Below, piece by piece: positions 15,106 to 23,594 of a DNA stretch of 32,557 nucleotides. A program made the translations under genes and the position numbers. Position 1 is the stretch's first letter. Each line of letters starts with the position of its first letter. The notes under the pieces are model-generated. The model worked only from the letters and a program-made list of their open reading frames with translations. It had not been told where the DNA came from and ran no database searches. Source of the DNA: an uncultured Clostridia bacterium (GTDB lineage: Bacteria > Bacillota > Clostridia > RGIG6154); NCBI GenBank assembly GCA_934446135.1, contig CAKSDT010000006.1, positions 1 to 32,557 of the forward strand, written 5' to 3'.

Positions 15106-15922
15106 ATAGATTATCTTTAATAAATTCTATTGTATCTGTGATAATTTCAATAAACTTAACACTTGCTTTTTGTGCCGATTCTTTAACTTCAGCGTGAGTC
15201 AACGGAGTACCCTGAATACCGGCAGCCATATTTGTTATAAGACTAATTCCGGAAACTTTCATTCCCATATGTTTCGCGGCAATCGCCTCGCAACATGTGC
15301 TCATTCCAACCGCATCAGCACCCAAAATTTTATACATCTTAATTTCTGAAGGAGATTCATAATTCGGACCTGTTGTCTGCAGATATACACCCTGCTTCAA
15401 CTTTTTTGTTACAGTAAGAAATTCTAAAACTTTTTTATCATAAATATTTGTCATATCCGGGAACCGCTGGCCAAACTCATCAATGTTTTTGCCTATTAAA
15501 GGTGATGGAACAAATGACGAAATATGATCTCTTATAGCCATAAAATCACCCATTTTAAAAAATTCTCTAATTCCGCCCGCAGCATTGGTAATGATAATAT
15601 GTTTTACTCCCAAAAGTCCCATTATTCTTACAGGCAAAACTACATCAGGCATAGTATAACCCTCATAATAATGAACCCTTCCCTGCATAACTGCTACTTC
15701 AGTATTATTAATATTTCCGAATATAAACCTACCTTTATGCCCTTCAACTGTTGATGTCGGAAATTCCGGGATATCTTTATAATCTAAAATGTTTTTAACA
15801 TCAATTCTATCAACATAATTACCAAGGCAAGAGCCTAAAATCAGTACTAATTTACCATCAAACTCTACTTTTGATTTAACATAGTCTGCACATTTTAAAA
15901 TTCTGTTATATTCGTTATTCAA
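15104..15922 (-). CDS. Purine nucleoside phosphorylase (trimeric PNP/MTAP family)
   Basis: A 272-residue enzyme cleaving inosine- or guanosine-type nucleosides with phosphate to base and ribose-1-phosphate. It has ILGSCLGNYVD near residue 30, VEGHKGRFIFG, MQGRVHYYEGY, ITNAAGGI, the GPNYESPSEIKM block and GMSTCCEAIAAKHMG followed by LITNMAAG. Starts at TTG (15922), which overlaps the TGA of the upstream gene. GGGGGA lies 6 nt before it, so it is translationally coupled. Third gene of a minus-strand operon with a glycosidase-like protein and an oxidoreductase, an unusual partnership for a PNP. Confidence 0.93.
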   Translation of the reverse strand: MNNEYNRILKCADYVKSKVEFDGKLVLILGSCLGNYVDRIDVKNILDYKDIPEFPTSTVEGHKGRFIFGNINNTEVAVMQGRVHYYEGYTMPDVVLPVRIMGLLGVKHIIITNAAGGIREFFKMGDFMAIRDHISSFVPSPLIGKNIDEFGQRFPDMTNIYDKKVLEFLTVTKKLKQGVYLQTTGPNYESPSEIKMYKILGADAVGMSTCCEAIAAKHMGMKVSGISLITNMAAGIQGTPLTHAEVKESAQKASVKFIEIITDTIEFIKDNL

Positions 15923-16893
15923 ATTGTTCCCCCAATTCCCAAAGCATATGAAACATCATCTGCCTCTTCATATATACTGTAAAACGATTTGCCTGTTCTA
16001 ACATATTCACCCATTTTTACCAATACCTGTGCTATCGCATCATGGTCACTGTCTAAATCCGGAAAAGAATATTTTGAAAGTAAATTATTTCTGATATAAA
16101 TGCCATCTGCTTTGAATTCAAAGTCATCACTGTAAGTTTTGCCATCCGCAAGGGCTGTAATACCCCGTTCTGTAATCTCTCCTTTTTCACCTCTGATTAA
16201 AACCCTGTTTTTCCTGAAAGGAGAAAAATACTGATCATAACTAAAATTAAGAACTGCTTTTTTATTGCCGAAGTCGTATACAGATATCTCGGTTTGAGAT
16301 TTCTTTATATGAGGCATAATTTTTCCGTATCTTCCGCATATTTCAGTTATATTGGTCTCCAAGATGTTGCGGCTTAAGCAAACGGGAGAATTTCTTGTAT
16401 CAAGAAAAAATCTTATCAAAGACATCCCGTGATATGAGTGCCCCAAAGATATTTCTGCATAATCCGCTGTTCCTACATATCCTAAATCTATAGCCCTTTT
16501 TATTGCTTTGTTGAGCGTCATAAATCTGAACTGTTCCGCAACCTGAATTTTTAAATTTTCATGTTCCGGATTTTTTATTATGCTCAAAGTATTTTTGTCA
16601 AATGCACAGGGTGTTTCAGATAAAACTGAATAACCAAGACCGGAAAGTTTTAAAATGGTATCAGTCATATTAACTTTGCTTACACAAGAAACTATAAAAT
16701 CAAACTCCGTCTTTAAGGCATCGTTCTGATTCGTATATAATTTTACTTGTGGATACTTTTTCAAAAAATCTTTGTATGTGTCGGGATTTCTGATATAAAC
16801 CCCAGACACTGAAAATTTTTCAGGATAAGCAAGAGAAACCCTTATATAAAATTCACTTCTCCAACCTGCACCCCATATTAATTATTTTATCAT
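15919..16893 (-). pseudogene. Gfo/Idh/MocA-family oxidoreductase, interrupted near its 5' end
   Basis: An NAD(P)-dependent sugar-type dehydrogenase family member. The longest uninterrupted frame runs from GTG 16809 and lacks the nucleotide-binding loop. In the same frame upstream, the DNA encodes IWGAGWRSEFYIRVSLAYPE, the expected Rossmann start. That segment is preceded by ATG ATA AAA at 16893 with SD GGTGG. The fourth codon is TAA (16884-16882). The gene thus reads as MIK-stop-LIWGAGWRS. Possibilities are a nonsense mutation, a sequencing error, or a truncated protein made from GTG. The downstream body (LSETPCAFD, EQFRFM, the LGHSYHGMSLIRFFLD region) is intact to a C-terminus that overlaps the PNP start. 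Confidence 0.65.
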
Positions 16894-16908
16894 ATAACCA
16901 CCGTATAA

Positions 16909-18909
16909 TCAGTATTCAAACACTACCATCTGATGACACTCAAATTTACCGACTTTTGCTTTAACTGCACCATTACATTCGGTAAAATCAATTTCCTCCA
17001 TCTGCGGTGCAAGATAAACTTTTCTTATCTTTTTATCGGTTTTCAACAAAACTTCGGTATCAATTACCGGAATAAGTTCCTCAATAACTTCAACATTATT
17101 TCCTCTTTTTTGAATTGGTGCATAAAGAAGATGTGCTATAAATCTTTTTTCCTTATCCTGAACCTGCAAGGTAGCGACACCTTGTGAAATAAGATTTGTT
17201 TCAAGAGTTTTTCTTTTATCTATAAGTTTGTCCAAAACATATGTCACTGTTCTTTTAGCAATTAAACTTCCCACTGTTGCATATTCCTCAAATATGTTCC
17301 ACGATATATACGCACCGTCGTTTCCAATAACTACAGAGGGACCTGCATACTTAAAATCATTAGGCGTATGCTTATGAGAACAAAACTTAAAGACACTTCT
17401 GTTAAAATAAGGATTTTCCCTTGAAGCAAGTTCCTTACCGCCATTTAATTCGATGTTATATCCCTTCGAGTAAATTACATACGCACTATTATACAAACCT
17501 TCCATCTCAAATCCCGGTCTCAAATAATCCGGATTAAATTTATTTTCACCGATATATTTTGCACCAAAGTCAAACACAAAACCATTCTTATCTTTATCAA
17601 GTCCTGAAGTCCCTGGTGAAAGGATTTTTCCGCCTTGTGCCAAAAATTCATCAAACTTCTTTTTAATCTCATCTGTTACAAATACAACATCTGGAAGAAT
17701 AATAACTTTGTATTTTAAAAAGTCGGATTCACAGTCAATTACATCATAAAGATACTTACCTTCAAGCAGTATTCTGTTTACGCCAACATCATATACATTC
17801 CACTTTGAAGTACAATTCTGTTCAAGCAACCCCTTATTTATGTAATAGTTTTCAACAGCCTCAGCAGATAAAAATGCAATATCTGCAATATTTTCTCCGC
17901 CGTCCAACCATTTCTCTTTTTCTTCGAGTTCCTTATATGCCTGTCCGATAAGCGTATATGTTGCATCATCAAGTTTTCCTAAAGGGTGACACTGGTCACC
18001 TATTGAACATCCTGCCCCTAAGGCAGCACTTAATGAAACTTCATATCTTAGTGCGTTAGGGTGCTTAAACCCTCCAAACTCTCCCCATGCTGTATGGAAT
18101 TTACCTGTCATACCAATAAAATCCATACCAAGCGTTCTCGAATATGCGGCAGAAAGCGGAAAATGGTCATATCCCCAACCGCCGGTAGGAAGACTCTCAA
18201 GTTCTAAATGGGTGTTCATATATGCCAAATCCCGTCTTCCTCTTCTTATATGTCCTCCGTTGTGAAACACTCTGTCACCGGGCTTTACGGAATCTATTGT
18301 TTCACGCACTCTTTTAGTGTAATTTGCATAAACCTTTTCTCCAACGGTTATTGCATCCTGTTCATTATATGGGTCAAGTCCCATTGAAAGTGCAGTTCTT
18401 ACGCAATACTGACAGTAACATGGATTAACATTGACTATATCAAGAAATATGCCGTCATCATCATAATTTTCACAAACTTCTTTAATCTGATTAAGCAAAA
18501 TATCCAAATATGGCGTGTTAAGGCAAAAATTATGAAAACCCGGAACAGAGAAATTCGGAGTCCACTCGCCGAATGATTCGTCTTTTCTTCTAGACAGCCA
18601 TTCAGGATGTTCTCTCGCTAATTTTTCATCAATGCCTGCGGAAAGATATACAGGTGTCTTAACCCCTATTTCATGTGCAGCATCGATTTGTGCCTTAAGT
18701 AAATCGAACCCTAAATGCGGATGTCTTGTATTTGCGTCTGATTCGTTGTATGCCCATCCATGATGGCACTTTGCAAAAAGCGTTATCGAATTTATATGTC
18801 CCTTTTTTAATGAATCCTGAAACTCTGCTTTATTAAAATTTGTTCCTATATTTTCGATACTGCCGGATGTGTGAAAGTCCAAATGAACTTGTCTTCTTAA
18901 TATACTCAT
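16909..18909 (-). CDS. GHL6-like glycosyl hydrolase / beta-galactosidase trimerization-type protein
   Basis: A 666-residue cytoplasmic protein with no signal peptide. The N-terminal half is a TIM-barrel of the hypothetical glycosyl hydrolase 6 type related to alpha-L-fucosidases: HLDFHTSGSI, ITLFAKCHHGWAYNE, KTPVYLSAGID, DGIFLDIV and a CYCQYC cysteine cluster. Residues about 390-440 (KVIILPDVVFVTDEIKKKF, GGKILSPGTSG) look like the amidotransferase-fold trimerization domain of GH42-type enzymes. The C-terminus is beta-rich. SD GGGGGAG precedes the ATG. First gene of the operon with the oxidoreductase and PNP. Substrate unknown; a glycoside or nucleoside-related compound is possible. Confidence 0.75.
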   Translation of the reverse strand: MSILRRQVHLDFHTSGSIENIGTNFNKAEFQDSLKKGHINSITLFAKCHHGWAYNESDANTRHPHLGFDLLKAQIDAAHEIGVKTPVYLSAGIDEKLAREHPEWLSRRKDESFGEWTPNFSVPGFHNFCLNTPYLDILLNQIKEVCENYDDDGIFLDIVNVNPCYCQYCVRTALSMGLDPYNEQDAITVGEKVYANYTKRVRETIDSVKPGDRVFHNGGHIRRGRRDLAYMNTHLELESLPTGGWGYDHFPLSAAYSRTLGMDFIGMTGKFHTAWGEFGGFKHPNALRYEVSLSAALGAGCSIGDQCHPLGKLDDATYTLIGQAYKELEEKEKWLDGGENIADIAFLSAEAVENYYINKGLLEQNCTSKWNVYDVGVNRILLEGKYLYDVIDCESDFLKYKVIILPDVVFVTDEIKKKFDEFLAQGGKILSPGTSGLDKDKNGFVFDFGAKYIGENKFNPDYLRPGFEMEGLYNSAYVIYSKGYNIELNGGKELASRENPYFNRSVFKFCSHKHTPNDFKYAGPSVVIGNDGAYISWNIFEEYATVGSLIAKRTVTYVLDKLIDKRKTLETNLISQGVATLQVQDKEKRFIAHLLYAPIQKRGNNVEVIEELIPVIDTEVLLKTDKKIRKVYLAPQMEEIDFTECNGAVKAKVGKFECHQMVVFEY

Positions 18910-18932
18910 AACTACTCCCCCTTTTCGCTAAA

Positions 18933-18961
18933 AGTATAAACAATCCGTCCGGCAATGGCAA
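18933..18961 (-). promoter_or_regulatory. Promoter of the hydrolase-oxidoreductase-PNP operon
   Basis: Minus-strand TTGCCA (18961-18956), 17-nt spacer, TATACT (18938-18933); each hexamer matches consensus at five of six positions. It lies 24 nt before the hydrolase ATG. Confidence 0.65.
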
Positions 18962-19009
18962 CTTAATTGGTCAAAAAGATAATCTTAGACAAATTTATGA
19001 TAGAAATTT

Positions 19010-19486
19010 TCAACCTCTTTTATCAAGAATTTTTCCGACAATTAAGTAAACTGCTGCACTAAAGAACCATTGTGCTGCATTACCCCACAATGAAGTCAAT
19101 GCAACTACAAAATTACCTGTAATTACACCCTCTGCAATATAATAACCGCCAAGCGTGATAAACAATGCAATTACAAGTGCAAATATATTTCGTTTTGATA
19201 TGAACATCGACTTGTAGGAAAAAGAAAATGCAATTACCCCTTTAATAACGAGGGTCCAAATTGCCCATACATATCCGCCCGAAAGAATATCACCCAGTGC
19301 ACCGCCAATTGCCGCTGCAATAACAGAATAAGGAAGCGGAAGCATAACCGAAGCAATAAATATAAAACTATCGCCTAAGTGAAAATAACCTTGTGCACCA
19401 AACGGAATATGAAACAAATATGCAATCGACAAAGCAATAAGTGCAATAAATAAGGCCGTCAGTGTGATTTTTTTAGTATTGTTCAT
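19010..19486 (-). CDS. ECF transporter S component (substrate-binding membrane subunit)
   Basis: A 158-residue membrane protein with about five or six hydrophobic helices. It resembles vitamin/precursor S components that pair with a shared EcfAA'T module: early TALFIALIALS, then the FHLGDSFIFIASVMLPLPY loop and AAAIGGALGDILSGGY. The substrate is not evident; the family includes uncharacterised members such as the TIGR04002 group. SD GGAGG precedes the ATG. Alone on its transcript between two terminator or promoter regions. No riboswitch was seen in the roughly 40-nt upstream gap. Confidence 0.8.
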   Translation of the reverse strand: MNNTKKITLTALFIALIALSIAYLFHIPFGAQGYFHLGDSFIFIASVMLPLPYSVIAAAIGGALGDILSGGYVWAIWTLVIKGVIAFSFSYKSMFISKRNIFALVIALFITLGGYYIAEGVITGNFVVALTSLWGNAAQWFFSAAVYLIVGKILDKRG

Positions 19487-19535
19487 AACAAAACTCCTCC
19501 TTATGTAAAAAATGTAAATAAAATTATAATAAAAA

Positions 19536-19556
19536 TGAACCCTTTTTAAGAGTTCA
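19536..19556 (-). terminator. Terminator after the S1-domain gene
   Basis: Minus-strand TGAACTC pairs with GGGTTCA (seven pairs, one G-U) with a 7-base loop, followed by ATTTTTATT. It closes the hup-to-S1 gene cluster. Confidence 0.65.
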
Positions 19557-19567
19557 TTAAAATTATC

Positions 19568-19984
19568 TCAGTTTTTTCTTCTGCCGCCAAATCCGCCTCG
19601 TTTTGATTCAAAACTTCTTTTAAGTGTCTGCATTTTTTCATCACTGTCCATTTTAAATTTATTCATCATATCATCAAATGACAGACTCTCATCTCTATGT
19701 TTAAACATTTCAACATCAGCAGGTCTTGACGATCTGGTCGCTCTTTCCTCCTGAATAAGTTTTCTTATCGAAAGACTGATTTTCCCGCCGGGAGCAACAG
19801 AGATAACCTTTGCTCTTACTTTCTGATTAACTTTTACATGATCGTTTATGTCTTTAACATAATCCGTTGCAATTTCAGAAATATGTATAAGTCCGGTTTT
19901 TCCATCCTCAAGTTGAACGAACGCACCGAAATTGGTTATTCCTGTAATCTTGCCCTCTACAACACTGCCTACCTCTAACTGCAT
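19568..19984 (-). CDS. S1 RNA-binding domain protein (YabR / general stress protein 13-like)
   Basis: A 138-residue protein with one S1 domain at residues 1-75 (VEGKITGITNFGAFVQL, KTGLIHISEI, KISLSIRKL). A charged tail follows, ending in a glycine/arginine-rich KRGGFGGRRKN. It probably binds RNA and ribosomes. It directly follows divIC, the same order as divIC-yabR in Bacillus. SD AAGGAGG precedes the ATG. Confidence 0.87.
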   Translation of the reverse strand: MQLEVGSVVEGKITGITNFGAFVQLEDGKTGLIHISEIATDYVKDINDHVKVNQKVRAKVISVAPGGKISLSIRKLIQEERATRSSRPADVEMFKHRDESLSFDDMMNKFKMDSDEKMQTLKRSFESKRGGFGGRRKN

Positions 19985-20016
19985 AAATGCAATATCCTCC
20001 TTGGTATACTGAAACT

Positions 20017-20325
20017 TTATTTTGAGGAAGCGTCAATAAAAAGACGCTCATTGTTTTTTAAATATCCCAGTTCTTCTCTGGCTTTTTTTTCAACTCTCTG
20101 CAGTTTTTTACTGTCAGACATCTGGTTTTTTAAATCTTTGTTTATATTCTGCTGTTCCTTTATCTGACTGTAACTGTTAGATTGCTCAACAGACAGTCTT
20201 GATATAGTAATCTGCTGTTTGCAAAAAAGCACAAACATATAAATTACAGCAACAGTAAGCAAACATTTAACAAACTTGCTATATAAGAAATTGCCTTTTT
20301 TAACTAATTTTATTTTCTTAGCCAA
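20017..20325 (-). CDS. divIC: Septum formation initiator, DivIC/FtsL family
   Basis: A 102-residue bitopic division protein. It has a basic N-terminus, one membrane helix (about residues 20-36) and a coiled coil (about 40-85) ending in the DivIC-type LGYLKNNERLFID. It starts at TTG 20325, supported by AAAGGG 9 nt upstream within the end of yabQ. It acts at the septum in the FtsB-like division subcomplex. Position between yabQ and the S1 gene matches the conserved cluster. Confidence 0.87.
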   Translation of the reverse strand: MAKKIKLVKKGNFLYSKFVKCLLTVAVIYMFVLFCKQQITISRLSVEQSNSYSQIKEQQNINKDLKNQMSDSKKLQRVEKKAREELGYLKNNERLFIDASSK

Positions 20326-20330
20326 ACAGG

Positions 20331-20834
20331 TCAGCCCTTTCTCTTAAACCTAAATATATGAACTAACTTCTTTCTTATTTTAAAACAAAATTTACGCAAT
20401 GTCAACTGTATTTTACTCTTTTTTTTCAAAATTTTAGGTCTAAACGCAAAAAATATCTTATTTATAAGTTTTACAAACAAAATTATCGGAAAAAGCACTG
20501 TTTTTAAGCAAAATTTAATAATAAAGCAAAGTACATTGTCAAAAGCGGTTAAAACTTTTACAAAGTGTTTTCTCAGAAGAAAGCAGTATAAAATAACACC
20601 GCATAACAATGCAGCAAATTCATAAAGTCTCAATCCTTCATCAGTGTAAAAGCACAAAAATACAACAATAAATACATTAAACAGCCAATAAATCAAGTCT
20701 GCTGCATCTTTAAAAAATTTTTTTGTGATTCGTTTTTTTCTGATTGCAAGAACATCATAAAACATCCCGGATAAAGTTCCGAACAGGGTACAGACTAAGA
20801 ATATTTGGAGTTCGACACTTGCATAGTTTTCCAT
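20331..20834 (-). CDS. yabQ: Spore cortex biosynthesis protein YabQ
   Basis: A 167-residue membrane protein needed for spore cortex formation in Bacillus. The N-terminal half has several hydrophobic helices (LQIFLVCTLFGTLSGMFYDV, LIYWLFNVFIVVFLCFYTDE). The C-terminal third is very Lys/Arg/Phe-rich. Sits between yabP and divIC, 5 nt from each, as in other spore formers. The SD is weak, suggesting coupling to yabP translation. Confidence 0.88.
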   Translation of the reverse strand: MENYASVELQIFLVCTLFGTLSGMFYDVLAIRKKRITKKFFKDAADLIYWLFNVFIVVFLCFYTDEGLRLYEFAALLCGVILYCFLLRKHFVKVLTAFDNVLCFIIKFCLKTVLFPIILFVKLINKIFFAFRPKILKKKSKIQLTLRKFCFKIRKKLVHIFRFKRKG

Positions 20835-20839
20835 ATAAA

Positions 20840-21124
20840 CTACTTAAACAACCTTGATATAAAACTACCCTGCTTGCTTGTATTAGTTTCGGAATATTTT
20901 ACAGAACTTATTTCTCCTTCAACTATTACTTCACCGGTTTGAACGCTAAGCTGGTTTATGTGTAAATCCTGCCCTTCAATCATTAAGTCTCCTAAAATTG
21001 TATACAGGGAAATGTAGTTTTCATCAAACGAATCAACTTCCTCAACACCTGACACCGTGAGCTTGTTTCTGTTCTCCATCACTATATTTTGAATACTTTT
21101 ATCAGAATTCAGCCTTTCTTCCAT
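20840..21124 (-). CDS. yabP: Sporulation protein YabP
   Basis: A 94-residue YabP/YqfC-family protein with the typical ENRNKLTVSGVEEVDSFDE start, the LGDLMIEGQDLHI repeat and VIVEGEISSVKY. An in-frame ATG at 21145 is possible, but the ATG at 21124 has GGAGG 7 nt upstream. That SD lies inside a long hairpin (21133-21177), so translation may depend on where the mRNA starts. In Bacillus the gene is mother-cell expressed. Confidence 0.9.
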   Translation of the reverse strand: MEERLNSDKSIQNIVMENRNKLTVSGVEEVDSFDENYISLYTILGDLMIEGQDLHINQLSVQTGEVIVEGEISSVKYSETNTSKQGSFISRLFK

Positions 21125-21132
21125 AACAAAAC

Positions 21133-21177
21133 CTCCGTTTATCAATAATATATAACATATATATTGACAAAACGGAG
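21133..21177 (-). promoter_or_regulatory. Long hairpin sequestering the yabP Shine-Dalgarno
   Basis: CTCCGTTT/AAACGGAG, then ATCAATA-type/TATTGA and TATAT/ATATA segments, form a nearly continuous 45-nt hairpin between rqcP and yabP. Four of the five bases of the yabP SD (GGAGG, 21136-21132) are paired in the stem. There is no T-tract, so it is not a typical terminator. Structure is seen; a role in blocking yabP translation on read-through transcripts is inferred. Confidence 0.5.
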
Positions 21178-21190
21178 ATTTTATTCTAGA

Positions 21191-21436
21191 TTAATCAAAT
21201 TGTCTGTAAAGAAGCGGTGCTTCATCTTTTGTTACAAATTTATTGTCGGGATTTAAAACTTCTACTTTTATTGTTTTTTCTCCCAATGTAATTTCAAGTA
21301 TATCACCTGTCTTAATCTCATAAGACGCTTTAACTGTTTTACCGTTTACCGAAACTTTTCCTTTATCGCAAGCATCATTTGCAACAGTCCTGCGTTTAAT
21401 CAGTCTTGATATTTTTAAAAATTTATCTACCCTCAT
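21191..21436 (-). CDS. rqcP: S4-domain ribosome quality control protein RqcP (YabO/Hsp15-like)
   Basis: An 81-residue protein of a single S4 RNA-binding domain (MRVDKFLKISRLIKRRTVA, GKVSVNGKTVKASYEIKTGD). In Firmicutes RqcP helps RqcH add alanine tails to nascent chains on stalled 50S subunits. The ATG at 21436 has GGGAG upstream; a longer in-frame start at 21451 lacks a spaced SD. Between hup and yabP, the usual clostridial order. Confidence 0.9.
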   Translation of the reverse strand: MRVDKFLKISRLIKRRTVANDACDKGKVSVNGKTVKASYEIKTGDILEITLGEKTIKVEVLNPDNKFVTKDEAPLLYRQFD

Positions 21437-21459
21437 ATATATAACTCCCAATAAAATTT

Positions 21460-21482
21460 AAGACAGCCATAAAGGCTGTCTT
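21460..21482 (-). terminator. Stem-loop after hup
   Basis: AAGACAGCC and GGCTGTCTT form a perfect 9-bp stem with a 5-base loop. The minus-strand tail AAATTTTATT is only moderately T-rich. It probably gives partial termination and mRNA 3' protection for the abundant HU transcript, with read-through to rqcP-yabPQ-divIC. Confidence 0.7.
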
Positions 21483-21496
21483 AGCAGTTAGTTGTA

Positions 21497-21769
21497 TTAT
21501 TTTATAGCATCCTTAAACGCTTTGCCGGCTTTAAATGCCGGAGCCTTTGAAGCTGCGATTGTAATTTTTTCTTTTGTTAAAGGATTAACACCCTGTCTTG
21601 CAGCTCTGTTTTTAACTTCGAATGTACCGAAACCAACTAACTGAACTTTGTCATCAGCCTTCAAAGCATCTTCTACACTCTCGATAAATGCTGCCAATGC
21701 TTTTTCAGCGTCTTTTTTTGACAATTCTGCTTTTGCAGCCATTGCTGCAATAAGTTCTGTTTTGTTCAT
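21497..21769 (-). CDS. hup: HU-family DNA-binding protein
   Basis: A 90-residue nucleoid protein. It starts MNKTELIAAMAAKAELSKKD and has VGFGTFEVKNRAARQGVNP, with the DNA-binding arm residues before the final FKAGKAFKDAIK. Cytoplasmic dimer that bends DNA. The ATG at 21769 has an AGGAGG SD; the in-frame 21781 start lacks SD spacing. Own promoter at 21854-21882 with a leader of about 80 nt. Confidence 0.95.
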   Translation of the reverse strand: MNKTELIAAMAAKAELSKKDAEKALAAFIESVEDALKADDKVQLVGFGTFEVKNRAARQGVNPLTKEKITIAASKAPAFKAGKAFKDAIK

Positions 21770-21853
21770 TACAAAATTCACCTCCTACAACTTTTTTAAT
21801 TGGGATATAAAAGGCTTACGCCGTTTATTCATAAAAAATCTGTTAACAAACTA

Positions 21854-21882
21854 ATTATAAACACTTTTTCAATAATATTCAA
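21854..21882 (-). promoter_or_regulatory. Promoter of hup
   Basis: Minus-strand TTGAAT (21882-21877), 17-nt spacer, TATAAT (21859-21854). The leader includes a small GGC-GTAA-GCC hairpin with a GNRA-type loop. Confidence 0.65.
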
Positions 21883-21954
21883 GTCTTTTTTGAAAAAAAT
21901 CTAATTTTTTTAAAAAAAAGCCTGTCTTTATTCATTTTTTACGGGTTTTAACGC

Positions 21955-23550
21955 TCAACTCACGAAGTTTTTCATTAATTTCATTAGTTTTTCCGCACCG
22001 GGCATTGCAGACACATCCTGTTTTTTTATTGCTTTTGTGACTAATAAAAGAATAAAATAAACTACTACTCCTACAAATATTCCGGCAAGCAGTGCTATTA
22101 CATATCCAAATGAAAACAATTTCGAATATGTAAAATACACAGAAATTCCCATAATAGCCGCTGAAAAAACAGTCTTTATTACAAAATCAAGACCATAATT
22201 TGGGTTTAAATATTTTCTTATAACTATCAAATCCAAAGATGCAGTCACAAAATAACATAACACTGTTCCGTACGGGGCTCCGTTTATATTAATGTCAATG
22301 TTTGCAACGAGCACATAATTTGTCACTACCTTTACCAATCCGCCTATAAGCATATTAAAAACCGGAATCCATGGCTTTCCATACGCCTGAATAACTGCAT
22401 TTGAAACCATTACCAAACTAACAAATATAATACCATATGCCAATACTGCAAGAAGCGGAGCAGCATTAATATCATCATAAATAAGATTTAAAATCGGTTC
22501 CGACAGCACTGACATTCCAACGGCACACGGGAGCGAAAATAAAAATGTTATTCTCAATGCAGTTTCCGTTGATCTCCTTGCTTCCAAAATATTATTCTTT
22601 ACGATTGCAGCAGCAATTACCGGAACTATTGAAATACTGAGTGAAGTAATAACTGTCGGAGGTAAATTGAACATCGTAACTGCATAACCGGAATAGTATC
22701 CATACATTCTTGATCTCTCAACTTCCCCGAATCCAAGCCTTGCAAGTTGACGCATTATCATAGTAAGATCTATTACACTGGCAAGCGTAAAAACAGATGC
22801 ACCCAATGTTATAGGGACTGCAAGTCTGATTAACCGTGAATATAATTTTTTGGTTGAATTTACAGGTTTTACCCCTGTTTCTTTTATTTTGAAATCAATT
22901 TCTTTAAGTGCCTTTTTGTGATAAATCATCATAAAACAAGCAGCAATAAATGTACCGGTTGATACACCTAAAATTGCACCCGCTGCAGAATACTCCTCAC
23001 CACACGGTATAAGAAAATATGCAAGTGCCAAACCTACAAAAAGTTTTCCCGAAGCCTCTATAAATTCCGATATTGCCGTCGGAATCATGTTCCCCATTCC
23101 TTGAAAAAAGCCTCTGTATGAACTTAGAAGTGATACAAAAAACAAACTTGGTGCCATAGCGAGGATTGCAAGTGCCGCTCTTGGAGCCTTTATGTAATTT
23201 GCGAACATCTGTGCACCTACAAGCAAAGTGAGTGAAGATACCAATCCTATAATAAGAAGTAATCTTTGTGCCACCTTATATGTTTTTTTCAGTTCGGCAT
23301 AATTTCCAGACGCATTTGCTTCCGAAATAACTTTAGAAATTGCAACAGGAAGTCCTGCCGTAGATATTACAAACAGTGCATTGTAAATCGTATATGATGA
23401 ATTATATATTCCTATTCCGTCCGCTTTTAAAATCAGTCTTGTAAGAGGAATTTTAAACAATGCTCCTATTATTTTAACCACTATATTTGCAACAGCAACA
23501 ACAAGTGCACCTTGCAAAAAGGTTTGCTTTGTTAGTTTTGATTTATTCAA
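21955..23550 (-). CDS. spoVB: SpoVB-type polysaccharide/lipid flippase (MOP superfamily)
   Basis: A membrane protein of 531 residues with about 14 hydrophobic segments, of the SpoVB/MurJ-like MOP exporter family. In spore formers SpoVB is linked to cortex precursor translocation. Family features are GALFKIPLTRLI, GADGIGIYN-like KADGIGIYNSSYTIY, ISTAGLPVAISKVISE and SSYRGFFQGMGNMIPTAISE. The frame is open from a TTG at 23583, but that codon overlaps the -35. The TTG at 23550, with GGGGGT seven nt upstream, is a better start. Several spoVB paralogs exist in Clostridia, so exact orthology is uncertain. Confidence 0.85.
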   Translation of the reverse strand: MNKSKLTKQTFLQGALVVAVANIVVKIIGALFKIPLTRLILKADGIGIYNSSYTIYNALFVISTAGLPVAISKVISEANASGNYAELKKTYKVAQRLLLIIGLVSSLTLLVGAQMFANYIKAPRAALAILAMAPSLFFVSLLSSYRGFFQGMGNMIPTAISEFIEASGKLFVGLALAYFLIPCGEEYSAAGAILGVSTGTFIAACFMMIYHKKALKEIDFKIKETGVKPVNSTKKLYSRLIRLAVPITLGASVFTLASVIDLTMIMRQLARLGFGEVERSRMYGYYSGYAVTMFNLPPTVITSLSISIVPVIAAAIVKNNILEARRSTETALRITFLFSLPCAVGMSVLSEPILNLIYDDINAAPLLAVLAYGIIFVSLVMVSNAVIQAYGKPWIPVFNMLIGGLVKVVTNYVLVANIDININGAPYGTVLCYFVTASLDLIVIRKYLNPNYGLDFVIKTVFSAAIMGISVYFTYSKLFSFGYVIALLAGIFVGVVVYFILLLVTKAIKKQDVSAMPGAEKLMKLMKNFVS

Positions 23551-23565
23551 TATGTGTACCCCCAC

Positions 23566-23594
23566 GCTATAGTTCTTATACAAACTTATTGCAA
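23566..23594 (-). promoter_or_regulatory. Promoter of the spoVB-like gene, sharing its -35 with the divergent gene
   Basis: Minus-strand TTGCAA (23594-23589), 17-nt spacer, TATAGC (23571-23566). TTGCAA is its own reverse complement and also serves as the -35 of the plus-strand promoter. The -10 is weaker than consensus. Confidence 0.5.

Noticed and set aside
16882..16884. Recoding of TAA as a sense codon, because both the oxidoreductase and the CAT-like gene have early in-frame TAA.
   Set aside because: TAA ends many intact genes in this window with correct lengths. The CAT-like gene also has a 3' deletion, so ordinary decay explains it.
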